A DNA stretch of 64,000 bases from Rhodospirillales bacterium. GTDB taxonomy: Bacteria; Pseudomonadota; Alphaproteobacteria; Rhodospirillales; Shumkoniaceae. The stretch spans positions 1 through 64,000 of the forward strand of contig JAHDSF010000005.1 of the NCBI GenBank assembly GCA_018432935.1, written 5' to 3'. Within the stretch, counting starts at the first letter, position 1; each line of letters begins with the position of its first letter. Positions 20,267 to 28,559 of this stretch are shown in pieces. The notes under the pieces were generated by a model that had not been told where the DNA came from, made no database searches, and saw only the letters and a program-made list of their open reading frames with translations. Both the position numbers and the translations under genes were made by a program.

Positions 20267-20881
20267 ATGAGACGTCTTCCCCTCGGCTCCCTGCCTCCGG
20301 CGCTGCATCCCGCGGATGCCGAGGGGCCGGAGCCCCGCCCCTCGCCGGCGGACATGCCCGAGTCGACGACCATTCTGGGCGAGCTCGGTCCGCCCACCGC
20401 CGATTCCTCCCGCTGGTACGGCGCGCCGGACGCCTATGAGCCGTTCCAGCTCCCCACCGAGGTCCTGGTCGAGCCCGCCCTGCTCGAACTGTTCCATGGC
20501 CGCGCCCGCGACATGAACCTCTCGCAGGTGGCGGCTCAGAGTCTGATCGACGTTCACCTGGAGTGCCTGCATGCCTACCGGCGAGCGCAGCGCGACGCCG
20601 CGGCCCGCCAGCAGAACGCCTGGCTCGACGCGGTGCGCAACGATCCCGAGATCGGCGGCCCGCGCCTGGCCGAGAATCTCGGCTTCGCCGCCGAGGCGAT
20701 GCGGCGGCTCGGCTCGCCGGCGCTGCGCGACATCCTCGACGAATCGGGTCTCGGCAACCACCCCGAAGTGGTCCGCTTCTTCGTCCGCGCCGGCATCGCC
20801 CTCGGCGAGGGCCGCTACGTCGCGGGGGGCTACCGCAACCCGCGCACGGCGGCCCAGGTCCTCTACCCCACCATGAGCTGA
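20267..20881 (+). CDS. Phage scaffold / capsid assembly-like protein
   Basis: The product is 204 aa after a good AAGGAGTG site. The N-terminal third is proline-rich and disordered; the rest is helical, with LQ-rich packing and the blocks WLDAVRNDPEIGG and GNHPEVVRFFVRAG. Those are typical of the protein placed directly before the major capsid gene in many podoviruses and siphoviruses (scaffold, sometimes with protease). Its place 15 bp before the capsid gene supports that role. Terminase and portal genes that should precede it are missing. Confidence 0.65.
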   Translation: MRRLPLGSLPPALHPADAEGPEPRPSPADMPESTTILGELGPPTADSSRWYGAPDAYEPFQLPTEVLVEPALLELFHGRARDMNLSQVAAQSLIDVHLECLHAYRRAQRDAAARQQNAWLDAVRNDPEIGGPRLAENLGFAAEAMRRLGSPALRDILDESGLGNHPEVVRFFVRAGIALGEGRYVAGGYRNPRTAAQVLYPTMS

Positions 20882-20896
20882 ACGGAGTGAACGTCC

Positions 20897-21889
20897 ATGG
20901 CTGATCCCACCATCATCGGCACCCAGGCCCTGACCCTGGCCGACTGGGCCAAGCGCAGCGAGCCCGGCGGCAAGATCGACAAGATCATCGACATCCTCAA
21001 CGAGACCAACGAGGTCCTCGACGACATGCTGTGGATGGAGGGGAATCTCCCCACCGGCCACCGCACCACCATCCGCACCGGCCTGCCCAGCGCCGCCTGG
21101 CGCATCCTCTACAAGGGCGTGCAGCCGTCGAAGTCGACCACCACCCAGGTCGACGACACCTGCGGCATGCTCGAGGCCTACGCCGAGGTCGACAAGAAGC
21201 TGGCCGACCTCAACGGCAACGCCGCCGAGTTCCGGCTTTCCGAGGACCGCGCCTTCATCGAGGCGATGAACCAGGAGATGGCGCAGACCCTGTTCTACGG
21301 GAACCCGGTCGCCAACCCCGAGCGGTTCCTCGGCCTCGCCCCCCGCTACAACGACATGGACGCCGACAACGGCGTCAACATCCTGTCGGGCGGCGGCAGC
21401 GGCGGCGACAACACCTCGATCTGGCTGGTCGTCTGGGGCCAGAACACCTGCCACGGCATCTTCCCCAAGGGCACCAAGGCAGGCCTGCAGCACGACGACC
21501 GCGGCCAGGTGACGCTTTCCGACGACGTCGGCGGCCTGTTCGAGGGCTACCGCACCCACTACCAGTGGGACTGCGGCCTGACCCTGCGCGACTGGCGCCA
21601 CGTCGTGCGCATCGCCAACGTCGACGTCTCGGACCTCGCCGGCGGCAGCGGCGCCGACCTCGTCGATCTGATGGGCGAGGCGATCGAGCTGGTTCCCAAC
21701 GTCCAGGCCGGCAAGCCCGCCTTCTACATGAACCGCAAGGTGCGCACGGCTCTGCGCAAGCAGATCCGCGACAAGTCCAACGTCAACCTGACCCTGGAAA
21801 CCGCCGCCGGCAAGACGGTGCTGAGCTTCGACGGCATCCCCGTCCGGCGCTGCGACGCCCTGTCGTCCGCGGAAGCCCCGGTCTCCTGA
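20897..21889 (+). CDS. Phage major capsid protein (BPP-1-like)
   Basis: The product is 330 aa. The pattern of an N-terminal DWAKRSEPGGKIDKIIDILN segment, then MLWMEGNLPTGHRTTIRTGLP, followed by VDKKLADLNGNAAEFRLSED and a C-terminal FYMNRKVRTALRKQI block fits the major capsid proteins of the Bordetella phage BPP-1 group (about 330 aa). The next gene resembles the cement protein of the same group. The frame is intact and has no obvious disabling change, so it could still encode a folded capsid subunit. Confidence 0.85.
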   Translation: MADPTIIGTQALTLADWAKRSEPGGKIDKIIDILNETNEVLDDMLWMEGNLPTGHRTTIRTGLPSAAWRILYKGVQPSKSTTTQVDDTCGMLEAYAEVDKKLADLNGNAAEFRLSEDRAFIEAMNQEMAQTLFYGNPVANPERFLGLAPRYNDMDADNGVNILSGGGSGGDNTSIWLVVWGQNTCHGIFPKGTKAGLQHDDRGQVTLSDDVGGLFEGYRTHYQWDCGLTLRDWRHVVRIANVDVSDLAGGSGADLVDLMGEAIELVPNVQAGKPAFYMNRKVRTALRKQIRDKSNVNLTLETAAGKTVLSFDGIPVRRCDALSSAEAPVS

Positions 21890-21906
21890 GCGACAAGGAG
21901 AATCCC

Positions 21907-22302
21907 ATGATCCTCGACGCCAACACCATGTTCTCCGACCGCCAGGCGATCACGGCCTCGGCGGGCTCCGCCAACGCCGTCGACCTCGGCCCCGACCGCG
22001 ACGCGGGCGGCGGCCGCCCGATCGAGATCTTCGCCCAGGTGGTGGAGAACTTCGCCACCCTGACCAGCCTCCAGGTCAGCCTGCAGACCGACGACAGCCC
22101 GACCTTCGGCACCTCGGTCACCCTGCAGCAGACGGCGGCGATCCCGGTCGCCCTGCTGAAGACCGGCTATCAGTTCGCGCTCTCGACCCTGCCGCGCGGC
22201 TGCAAGCGGTACCTGCGGCTCTACTACACGGTGGCCGGCACCCAGGCGACCGCCGGCCGCATCACCGCCGGCCTGGTGCTGGAGCGGCAGACCAACGGCT
22301 AG
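21907..22302 (+). CDS. Bbp16-like capsid cement protein
   Basis: The product is 131 aa. It resembles the Bbp16 family of capsid cement (decoration) proteins of BPP-1-like phages: MILDANTMFSDRQAIT at the start, then DLGPDRDAGGGRPIEIFAQV, and alternating beta strands (LTSLQVSLQTDDSPTF). The ribosome site GACAAGGAG lies seven bases before the ATG. It would clamp neighbouring capsid hexamers on the head surface. Its position directly after the capsid gene is conserved in this group. Confidence 0.8.
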   Translation: MILDANTMFSDRQAITASAGSANAVDLGPDRDAGGGRPIEIFAQVVENFATLTSLQVSLQTDDSPTFGTSVTLQQTAAIPVALLKTGYQFALSTLPRGCKRYLRLYYTVAGTQATAGRITAGLVLERQTNG

Positions 22303-22461
22303 GCCGCGGACGGCTGATGAGCGCGCGGCGGCGGCGTTCCCGCCCCCGGGCGTCCTCCCCCCGGCGCCGCGCCGCGCGCGCCGTCCGCAGCCCGGAAGGC
22401 GGGGACCGGCTTCCCTCCCGGCCCCCGCCTTCCACCCCCTCGTGGACAAGGACCGAAGACG

Positions 22462-23049
22462 ATGACCAGCGAAGTCGGAATCTGCAATCTCGCGCTGTCG
22501 CACCTCGGCCAGGGGGCGATCTCCTCGCTCGACGAGAACTCCACCGAGGCCGAGCTGTGCAAGCTCGCCTACCCGGTGGCGCGCGACGCCACCTTGCGCG
22601 ACCACCCCTGGAACTTCGCCATGCGCCGCGAGGCCCTGGCGCTGCTGGCCGAGACGCCGCCGCCGGGCTGGGCCTTCGTCTACCAATACCCGGCCAGCTG
22701 CCTCGCCGCCCGCTACATCCTGCCCGAGATCGGCTGCGGCAAGCCGCCGTTCGAGGTCGCGCTCGGCGCCGGCGGCCGCAACAAGGTGATCCTCACCGAC
22801 GAGCCGTGCGCCTGGCTCGCCTTCACCGGCCGCGTCACCGACACCACCCTGTTCGACCCCCTATTCGTGCAGGCGGTGATCGTGCGGCTGGCCGCCGACC
22901 TCGCCCAGCCGATCACCGGCGAGGCGGCCAAGCACCAGAACCTGCTGCGGCTCTACGAAGGGCTGCTGGACGCGGCTCGCCTGTGCGACGCCAACGAGGG
23001 GATCGCCGCCCCGCGCACCGCCGGCGCCTTCCTCGAGGCGAGGCGCTGA
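22462..23049 (+). CDS. Phage tail tubular protein A-like (head-tail adaptor)
   Basis: The product is 195 aa. It has the podovirus tail tubular protein A (T7 gp11-like) pattern: EVGICNLALSHLGQ at the N-terminus, AYPVARDATLRDHPWNFAM, YQYPASCLAARYI and a helical C-terminus. It would sit between portal and nozzle in the virion. It follows a 159-bp gap after the cement gene and ends four bases before the next gene. Confidence 0.82.
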   Translation: MTSEVGICNLALSHLGQGAISSLDENSTEAELCKLAYPVARDATLRDHPWNFAMRREALALLAETPPPGWAFVYQYPASCLAARYILPEIGCGKPPFEVALGAGGRNKVILTDEPCAWLAFTGRVTDTTLFDPLFVQAVIVRLAADLAQPITGEAAKHQNLLRLYEGLLDAARLCDANEGIAAPRTAGAFLEARR

Positions 23050-23052
23050 GCC

Positions 23053-24798
23053 ATGGTCTATACCATCCAGCCCTCGTTCACCGGCGGCGAGCTGGCGCCC
23101 TCGCTGGCCGCCCGCGTCGAGCTTGCCAAGTACGCGGTCGGCGCCAGAGCCCTGCGCAACATGTTCGTGCACGCCCACGGCGGCGTCTCCAACCGCCCCG
23201 GCACCGCCTTCGTCTGCGCGCTCAAGGACCACGGCAAGCGGGCCCGCCTGATCCCGTTCCAGTTCTCGACCGAGCAGACCTACGTGCTGGTGTTCGGCGA
23301 CGGCCACATGCGGGTGGTGACGGACGGCGGCGAGGTCGTCTACCCCGACGGCCACGAGCACGCCGGCGAGCCGGTCGAGATCGCGACCCCCTACGCCGAG
23401 GCCGAGCTGCCGCTGCTCAAGTACACCCAGTCGGCGGACATCCTGTTCCTGGTCCATCCGGCCCACGAGCCGCGGCTGCTGAAGCGCACCGACCACCATG
23501 CCTGGAACCTCGAGAAGGTCGCCTTCGAGCCGGGCGTCGCCGCCCCGACGGGAGTCGCCGCCGGCGCCGGCGGCAGCGGCTCGAAAAGCTTCCGCTACCG
23601 GGTCACCGCGGCCAGACGCGAGACCCTGGAGGAATCGCTGCCCGGGACCGGTGGCGCGGCGATCGCGATCACCGCCGCCACCCAGGCTAAGCCGGTGGTG
23701 GTGACCGCCGCCGGCCACGGGCTGGGCAACGGCGACGAGGTGCTGATCGAGGGCGTCCAGGGCATGGTCGAGCTCAACGGCCGCCGCTTCGCCGCCGCCA
23801 CCGTCACCGCCAACACGTTCGCGCTCAAGGACGAGGACGGCACCAGGTACGGCGCCTACGTCGCGGGCGGCACCGCGACGCGCACCTTCGCCATCCTCGG
23901 CGGCGCCGCCGCCCCCACCGCCGACGCCCCCCACGTCGTCACCTGGCAGACGGTGGCCGACGCCGAGAAGTATCACGTCTACAAGTACGAGAACGGGCTC
24001 TACGGCTGGATCGGCTCCACCGAGGAGACCTCGTTCAAAGACACCAACCTCGCCCCGGCGCTGGACGACACCCCGCCCAAGGGCCGCAACCCGTTCCGCC
24101 TCGCAGGGCACTTCCCGGGCGTGGTCGGCCTGCACGAGCAGCGCTGCGTCTACGCCGCCTCCCACGACGAGCCGCAGACCTTCTGGATGTCGTGCAGCGG
24201 CAACTACCAAAACTTCTCGGTCGCCAGCCCGGTCAAGGCCGACGACGCCGTGACCTTCACCATCGCCGCCCGCGAGGTCAACGAGGTCCGTCACCTGGTC
24301 TCGCTCAACCGCCTGATCCTGCTCACCTCGGGCGGCGAGTGGGCGGCCGGCGGCGCGGCCGACAACGAGCCGATCAGCGCGACCTCGATCCGGGTCGTGC
24401 AGCAGAGCGTCAACGGCGCCTCCCACGTGCCGCCGGTGGTGGTCGGCAACGCCGTCCTGTTCGTGCAGGAGAAGGGCTCGGTGGTGCGCGACCTCGGCTA
24501 CAAGCTGGAGGTCGACGGCTACACCGGCAACGACCTGTCGGTGCTCGCCAACCACCTGTTCGCCGGGCACGCCATCGTCGAGTGGGCCTACGCCCAGGTG
24601 CCGCACTCGATCGTCTGGTGCGTGCGCGACGACGGCCTCGCGCTCGCGCTCACCTACATGCGCGAGCACGAGGTGTGGGGCTGGAGCCGCCACGACACCG
24701 AAGGTGCCTTCGAGAGCGTCGCCGCGGTCTCGGAGGGCGCCGAGGACCGCGTCTACTTCATCGTCCGGCGCGAGGCGCCAATCAGGCCAAGGCGATGA
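23053..24798 (+). CDS. Phage tail tubular protein B-like (nozzle), C-terminally truncated
   Basis: The product is 581 aa. N-terminal homology to podovirus tail tubular protein B is good: IQPSFTGGELAPSLAARVEL, NRPGTAFVCALKD, LIPFQFSTEQTYVL. An E1-FCCH-like module (about 215-275, TAAGHGLGNGDEVLIEGVQG) is inserted, as in many phage tail proteins. The reading ends abruptly after VYFIVRREAP, where relatives continue for a further domain; from about 24779 the DNA becomes that of a different phage gene. The stop TGA overlaps the ATG of the next frame (ATGA). This is a recombination joint, so the protein is probably not functional as a nozzle. Confidence 0.8.
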   Translation: MVYTIQPSFTGGELAPSLAARVELAKYAVGARALRNMFVHAHGGVSNRPGTAFVCALKDHGKRARLIPFQFSTEQTYVLVFGDGHMRVVTDGGEVVYPDGHEHAGEPVEIATPYAEAELPLLKYTQSADILFLVHPAHEPRLLKRTDHHAWNLEKVAFEPGVAAPTGVAAGAGGSGSKSFRYRVTAARRETLEESLPGTGGAAIAITAATQAKPVVVTAAGHGLGNGDEVLIEGVQGMVELNGRRFAAATVTANTFALKDEDGTRYGAYVAGGTATRTFAILGGAAAPTADAPHVVTWQTVADAEKYHVYKYENGLYGWIGSTEETSFKDTNLAPALDDTPPKGRNPFRLAGHFPGVVGLHEQRCVYAASHDEPQTFWMSCSGNYQNFSVASPVKADDAVTFTIAAREVNEVRHLVSLNRLILLTSGGEWAAGGAADNEPISATSIRVVQQSVNGASHVPPVVVGNAVLFVQEKGSVVRDLGYKLEVDGYTGNDLSVLANHLFAGHAIVEWAYAQVPHSIVWCVRDDGLALALTYMREHEVWGWSRHDTEGAFESVAAVSEGAEDRVYFIVRREAPIRPRR

Positions 24799-26981
24799 AG
24801 GCCTGGGGCGAGGCCCTCGGCGAAAGCAGCGAGGGGTTCGGCAGCTTCGCCGGCAAGAAGAAGCAGCCCGACTTCGTTCTTGCCGGCGGCAGCGGCGACG
24901 ACACTCTGTCCTGGGCCGGCGGCAGCGACGACCGCTCGGGTGGCGATCCCGGGGACGGAAGCGGCGGCTCCGGGCGCCGTCAACGTCCTCCGACGTCCTG
25001 GAGCGACGTCGCGGATCCGGCACCCGGTGCCGGGGCGCCGCAGCCCCGCGCTTCGGTCGAGGCCGCGTTCGACCGGCCGGGCCACGGCGCGCAGAGCCTG
25101 CTGGAATACCGCGAGGCGCAGAACGACCTCGCCGAACGCTGGCGCGAGTGGCGCCACGCCGTGATCGCCGGAACCCTGAGCGGCGGCGAGGCCCGCGGCC
25201 TCCTGCGCGGCGCGGTCGGCGACCACACCGCCGGCATGACTTCCGAGACCGCGGTCGGCGCCCTCCGCGGCTGGGAACGGCGCCAGGCGGAACAGCTCGA
25301 GGCCCTGGCGAAGGGCGGCGCGAGCGGCAGGGAGCGGCTGCTCGCCGCCGGCAACAGGCGCATCGCCCTGCGCCACCGCGACGTCGCCGAAAGCGGCGGC
25401 GACATCGCCGTGCTCGCCCCCCAGGCAACCCGCCTCGTGCGCGACGTCTGGCAGGAGAGCCGCGCCCTCGGCCTTTCCGGCGAGGAGATCGACGCCAGGG
25501 TGCGCGCCGAGCTGGACCGCCTCTCCGCCACCGCCGTCCTCGCCGCCGCCGCCGACGACCCAGCCCGGGCGCTGCGCACCCTCGAAGCCCTCAAGGCCAG
25601 GAACCTCATCAACGCCGAAACCGCCAGGCCGCTGCAGGCGGCGCTGAAAGGCGGGCAGGCGGCGGAAGCGGCCGGGCCCGCCCCGGCGGAAGCCGGTGCG
25701 ATCCCGCCGGCGATGGCGATGCCGGAGCCGGCGCAGGAACCGCCCTTGCCCGGGTCCGGCGACGACGGTCCGCCGGCCGACGACAGTCCGGGCGATGAAG
25801 ATCCGGAGGACGAGGATGCCGTCTTCGGCCTCGATGGCGACGCCATCGACGCCGCCCTGTTCAGCGATCCCGCCGGCTGGCCGGCGGGCGAAGCGGACGC
25901 CCGCCGGCGTGCCTACGGCGGCGATGCGGCGCCCGGCTCGGCGGTCGGCGAAGCTGGCGGCCGGGCGCTCGCCTTCAGCGGCCCGCCCGAGGATGTGGGC
26001 CGGCGCCTCCGCGAACTGGGGGAACGCCTGACCGGCTACCCCGATCCGTCGGACGTGCCGCCCGAGGTCGCCGAGGAGATCGGCCTCGCGGTGGCCGGCA
26101 TGGTCCCGGGTATCGGCGAGGCCATTTCCGCGAAGGAAGCCTATGACGCTTTCCTGCTCGCCCGAGCCGGCGCCGAGGACGGCAAGCTCGCGGACACCTT
26201 GCTTCATGGGTCCGACGCGGCGCTCTCCGCGATCGGCGCCGTTCCTCTCGTCGGCAACGTCACCCGGTTCAGCAAGAGCAGCTACAGGATCGCCCGCGCC
26301 CTGCACAGGGTCTGGGGCAAACCGGTCCGCCTCGGAAGCAGGCTCGACCCGACGCCAGGGCCGACGGGTCGCCAGCTTCGAAAGCTCGGCAACATCTCCG
26401 ACGAGCAGCGGCTCGCCCGGCTGAGGCCCCGCAACCGCTTCCGGGGTGCGGACGCCTTCTCCCGCAAGACGCCCGAGGAGGCTCTCTCCGAGACCCACTG
26501 GCCGCCGCGCGGGCCAGAAGAGAACGTCTACCGCGGGCTGGCTGCGGTCGACATGGCCATCAAAGACAAACTCGCCGGCGGCAAGGGCATTGTCCTTAAT
26601 GCCATGCGTCGAAGCGATCTGCCGAAGGGCGTCAAGAGCATCTCGCTTCATTGGGGGAAGCCCGGTAACGCAGGTAAGAATTACAAAGGCGGATTCGGCC
26701 TGTCCAAGATCATCGCGAAACACGGCCTTGAAGGCGTAGAAACGGTCTTGGAGGCCGTTGCGAAAGGGAAAGTGTCGGAATTAGCTGACAAAAACAAGTT
26801 ACTGATTAACTATAATAACAGTGAAATCGTCCTTACGCTGCTAAAAGAAGGTAAGAAGATGGCGTACAAGGATACCTGGGTCTTAACTGGCTTCCGAATT
26901 GGCGACCCCGAGGCCTTCTTCGACCTCTCGAAGCTGCGGGGGCCGCTTTACTTCCGCGGCGTAGGTGCGGTGCAGCGGTGA
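24795..26981 (+). CDS. Internal virion-like protein with C-terminal BECR-type nuclease toxin domain
   Basis: The product is 728 aa from the ATG at 24795, which overlaps the previous stop; it lacks its own ribosome site and its natural N-terminus. Residues 1-60 repeat a motif (MKAWGEA, then a short Gly/Ser run) also found in the fragment at 30165. Helical internal-virion type sequence covers about 85-300, an acidic low-complexity linker about 300-380, and a pre-toxin hydrophobic block (LSAIGAVPLVGNVTRFSK) lies near 480. The last about 130 residues look like a Barnase/EndoU/colicin E5/RelE-like (BECR) nuclease: SKIIAKHGLEGVETVLEAV, then NSEIVLTLLKEG and DTWVLTGFRIG. The toxin fold is inferred by pattern; no immunity gene is obvious directly after it. 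Base composition drops over the toxin end, suggesting recent import. Confidence 0.6.
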   Translation: MKAWGEALGESSEGFGSFAGKKKQPDFVLAGGSGDDTLSWAGGSDDRSGGDPGDGSGGSGRRQRPPTSWSDVADPAPGAGAPQPRASVEAAFDRPGHGAQSLLEYREAQNDLAERWREWRHAVIAGTLSGGEARGLLRGAVGDHTAGMTSETAVGALRGWERRQAEQLEALAKGGASGRERLLAAGNRRIALRHRDVAESGGDIAVLAPQATRLVRDVWQESRALGLSGEEIDARVRAELDRLSATAVLAAAADDPARALRTLEALKARNLINAETARPLQAALKGGQAAEAAGPAPAEAGAIPPAMAMPEPAQEPPLPGSGDDGPPADDSPGDEDPEDEDAVFGLDGDAIDAALFSDPAGWPAGEADARRRAYGGDAAPGSAVGEAGGRALAFSGPPEDVGRRLRELGERLTGYPDPSDVPPEVAEEIGLAVAGMVPGIGEAISAKEAYDAFLLARAGAEDGKLADTLLHGSDAALSAIGAVPLVGNVTRFSKSSYRIARALHRVWGKPVRLGSRLDPTPGPTGRQLRKLGNISDEQRLARLRPRNRFRGADAFSRKTPEEALSETHWPPRGPEENVYRGLAAVDMAIKDKLAGGKGIVLNAMRRSDLPKGVKSISLHWGKPGNAGKNYKGGFGLSKIIAKHGLEGVETVLEAVAKGKVSELADKNKLLINYNNSEIVLTLLKEGKKMAYKDTWVLTGFRIGDPEAFFDLSKLRGPLYFRGVGAVQR

Positions 26982-27177
26982 ACCCGCTGGGGTAATCCCA
27001 GTACACCGAAGCGTTTCCGTCCCTTCCGGGATCACGAGCCTACGCACACCGGAGCGTCTTAAGTTCCGCAACCCGCGTGGGAGCGCCGCACCACACTTAT
27101 TATACGTGTTTTTGGTGGAATCTTCAACCCTCACGGTGCGGGTCACACCGCCGTCCACCGGCCCTATCCTCGCGGGG
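26982..27177. other. Non-coding or decayed stretch after the toxin gene
   Basis: This 196-bp segment, with lower GC than its flanks, has no frame with a ribosome site or recognisable protein. It leads into the first REP-like repeat. With the following repeats it separates the toxin gene from the cassette remnants; together 26982-27663 is the longest gene-poor part of the prophage. Confidence 0.5.
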
Positions 27178-27237
27178 AATTCAGGGGACACTATATTTTA
27201 ACCGGTTCGGTGAGTTCAGTATTGTGTCCCTGGAATT
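27178..27237. repeat. REP-like inverted repeat A
   Basis: AATTCAGGGGACACTATA on the left and AGTATTGTGTCCCTGGAATT on the right form an imperfect hairpin of about 60 bp around a central AACCGGTT. The GGGGACACTATA...GTGTCCCC form is that of REP elements tied to IS200-like (RAYT) transposases. No transposase gene is present here. An inverted copy is at 27593. Confidence 0.7.
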
Positions 27238-27439
27238 ACGCCTGTACGTCTTCAACGTCTCCGACGACCCGCGTAAAGGCAAGTTCGTCGTCGAGGTCAA
27301 CTATGCCTTCGGTTACAGGCCGGGCGGCAAGGGAAAGAACATCACCCGCACCATCAACAATGTCGTCTCGGCCGGAATGGCAGCAGTTAATGATCTCAAG
27401 GACACCAATAACTATCATAGAATAAAAGGTAGTCTCTGA
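27238..27439 (+). pseudogene. C-terminal fragment of a protein, possible toxin cassette remnant
   Basis: Between the two REP-like repeats one frame reads a natural-looking C-terminal piece of about 65 residues (LYVFNVSDDPRKGKFVVEVN, then GGKGKNITRTINNVV) ending at the stop at 27437-27439. It has no start codon or ribosome site of its own, because the repeat cut its upstream part. Its place among toxin modules suggests the tail of a third toxin or immunity cassette. Family not recognised. Confidence 0.4.
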
Positions 27440-27523
27440 CCGCTCCGGCGGGTCGCCACACCCGCATACGACAGCCAGTTGGGTGTCCCCAGGATAGCGA
27501 TTTTCCTGACGTCGGAGCGGTCA
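27437..27523. repeat. 87-bp element with 11-bp terminal inverted repeats
   Basis: TGACCGCTCCG (27437-27447) and CGGAGCGGTCA (27513-27523) are perfect inverted arms. A second small hairpin (GCGGGT/ACCCGC) lies just inside the left arm. It could be a small structured repeat or a miniature mobile element in the same repeat-rich gap. Confidence 0.5.
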
Positions 27524-27592
27524 AGAAGAATATAGCCCCGTGCCCAGGCGTTGGGCAATAGATTTTCTCCTTATGGTTGTTGGTCCCCGGGG

Positions 27593-27650
27593 AATTCAGG
27601 GGGCACAATACTGAACTCAGCGAACCGGCTAAGATAAGTATAGTGTCCCC
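27593..27650. repeat. REP-like inverted repeat B (inverted copy of A)
   Basis: AATTCAGGGGGCACAATACT and AAGTATAGTGTCCCC form the arms. Read on the minus strand it matches repeat A over nearly its whole length, including the central CCGGTTC. A and B therefore bracket 27178-27650 like ends of a REP pair or a small non-autonomous element. Confidence 0.7.
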
Positions 27651-27663
27651 ATAACCCCCGGGC

Positions 27664-28471
27664 ATGGCCGCATTGGATGCTTTGGGTGTGGTCCCCAGCG
27701 GGAGCATGGTCCGCAAAGGCGCCAAGGCGCTCGTCTACCAGCGCGAGGTGAACAAGGCGGTTCGTCGGCCACGCGACCGAACGCAGAAGATCCTGTCAGA
27801 GCAGGTCTATGGCGTCGATCCCAAACAGGGGCTGAGCGCTGGCGTGTTGACGAAGGCGGAAGCCAAATCGCTGGAGGAGGGCGCCGGAAACATCGCCGGG
27901 AACGCTGGGGAAGAATACCTCTTCCACTTGCTCAAGGAGATCGATCCCAAGGCGATCAAGGGCGGCAAGGGTGACGAGACTTTCAGAGAAATCCCCGAAT
28001 CCTACGGCACGTTCAACAAGCAGGGCTACAAGTTCGATGCGCTCGCCAGGGATTATGAGCATGTCATCAAAGACGACGTCTCGAAGGCAATCCACACGCT
28101 CACGGGCGGCCGGCTTGGACAGGCCGAAGACAGCATGCCCATTGGCTTCGAAGCAAAGACGGGCGCGGCCGATCTCAAGAATCAACAGAAACCGAAGTGG
28201 AATCTCATGGAGGGTGACCCGAAATTGCGCACACCCTGCCGCAGCACTTCATCGCGAAGCAGGTGGAGGAATTCGTCAACAACTGGGAAGCGGAGAACAA
28301 GCTGACGAAGCAGGGTGCGGTTTACGTCCGCCAAGCGCACGCGGCTTTGCTCAAGGCCAAGGGAGATCGGGTGCCGGTCGACGACTATGCCAAGCTTGTG
28401 GCCGGCGTCTTCGCGGTCACCGGTCTTCCGCCCCGTTTGGCGGCGACGTCCTCACGGACGGCCAACGAATA
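27664..28471 (+). pseudogene. Frameshifted orphan toxin cassette with PD-(D/E)XK-like nuclease motifs
   Basis: The cassette starts 14 bases after repeat B with MAALDALGVVPSGSMVRKG, which parallels the pre-toxin LSAIGAVPLVGNV block of the full-length gene. About residues 75-175 show a restriction-nuclease-like pattern: GNAGEEYLFHLL (Glu), YKFDALARD (Asp), MPIGFEAKTG (Glu-x-Lys). One frame runs from 27664 to 28305, but the sensible protein shifts frame near 28220: after MEGD the other frame continues PEIAHTLPQHFIAKQ and VEEFVNNWEAENKLT to the stop at 28469-28471. A one-base error or mutation therefore breaks it. It has no secretion or virion part, so it looks like a displaced C-terminal cassette of a polymorphic toxin. 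Confidence 0.6.
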
Positions 28472-28559
28472 GTCCTTGGCGGCGTCCCCGATTGCCTCCT
28501 GTTCCTTGCATACATGGGATTGGCTCTGCTAAAAGTAGCATAACCACGGAGGCAGTCCT

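Noticed and set aside
26965..27201. Open frame overlapping the toxin gene end
   Set aside because: No ribosome site, odd composition and it runs into REP repeat A; no protein-like pattern.
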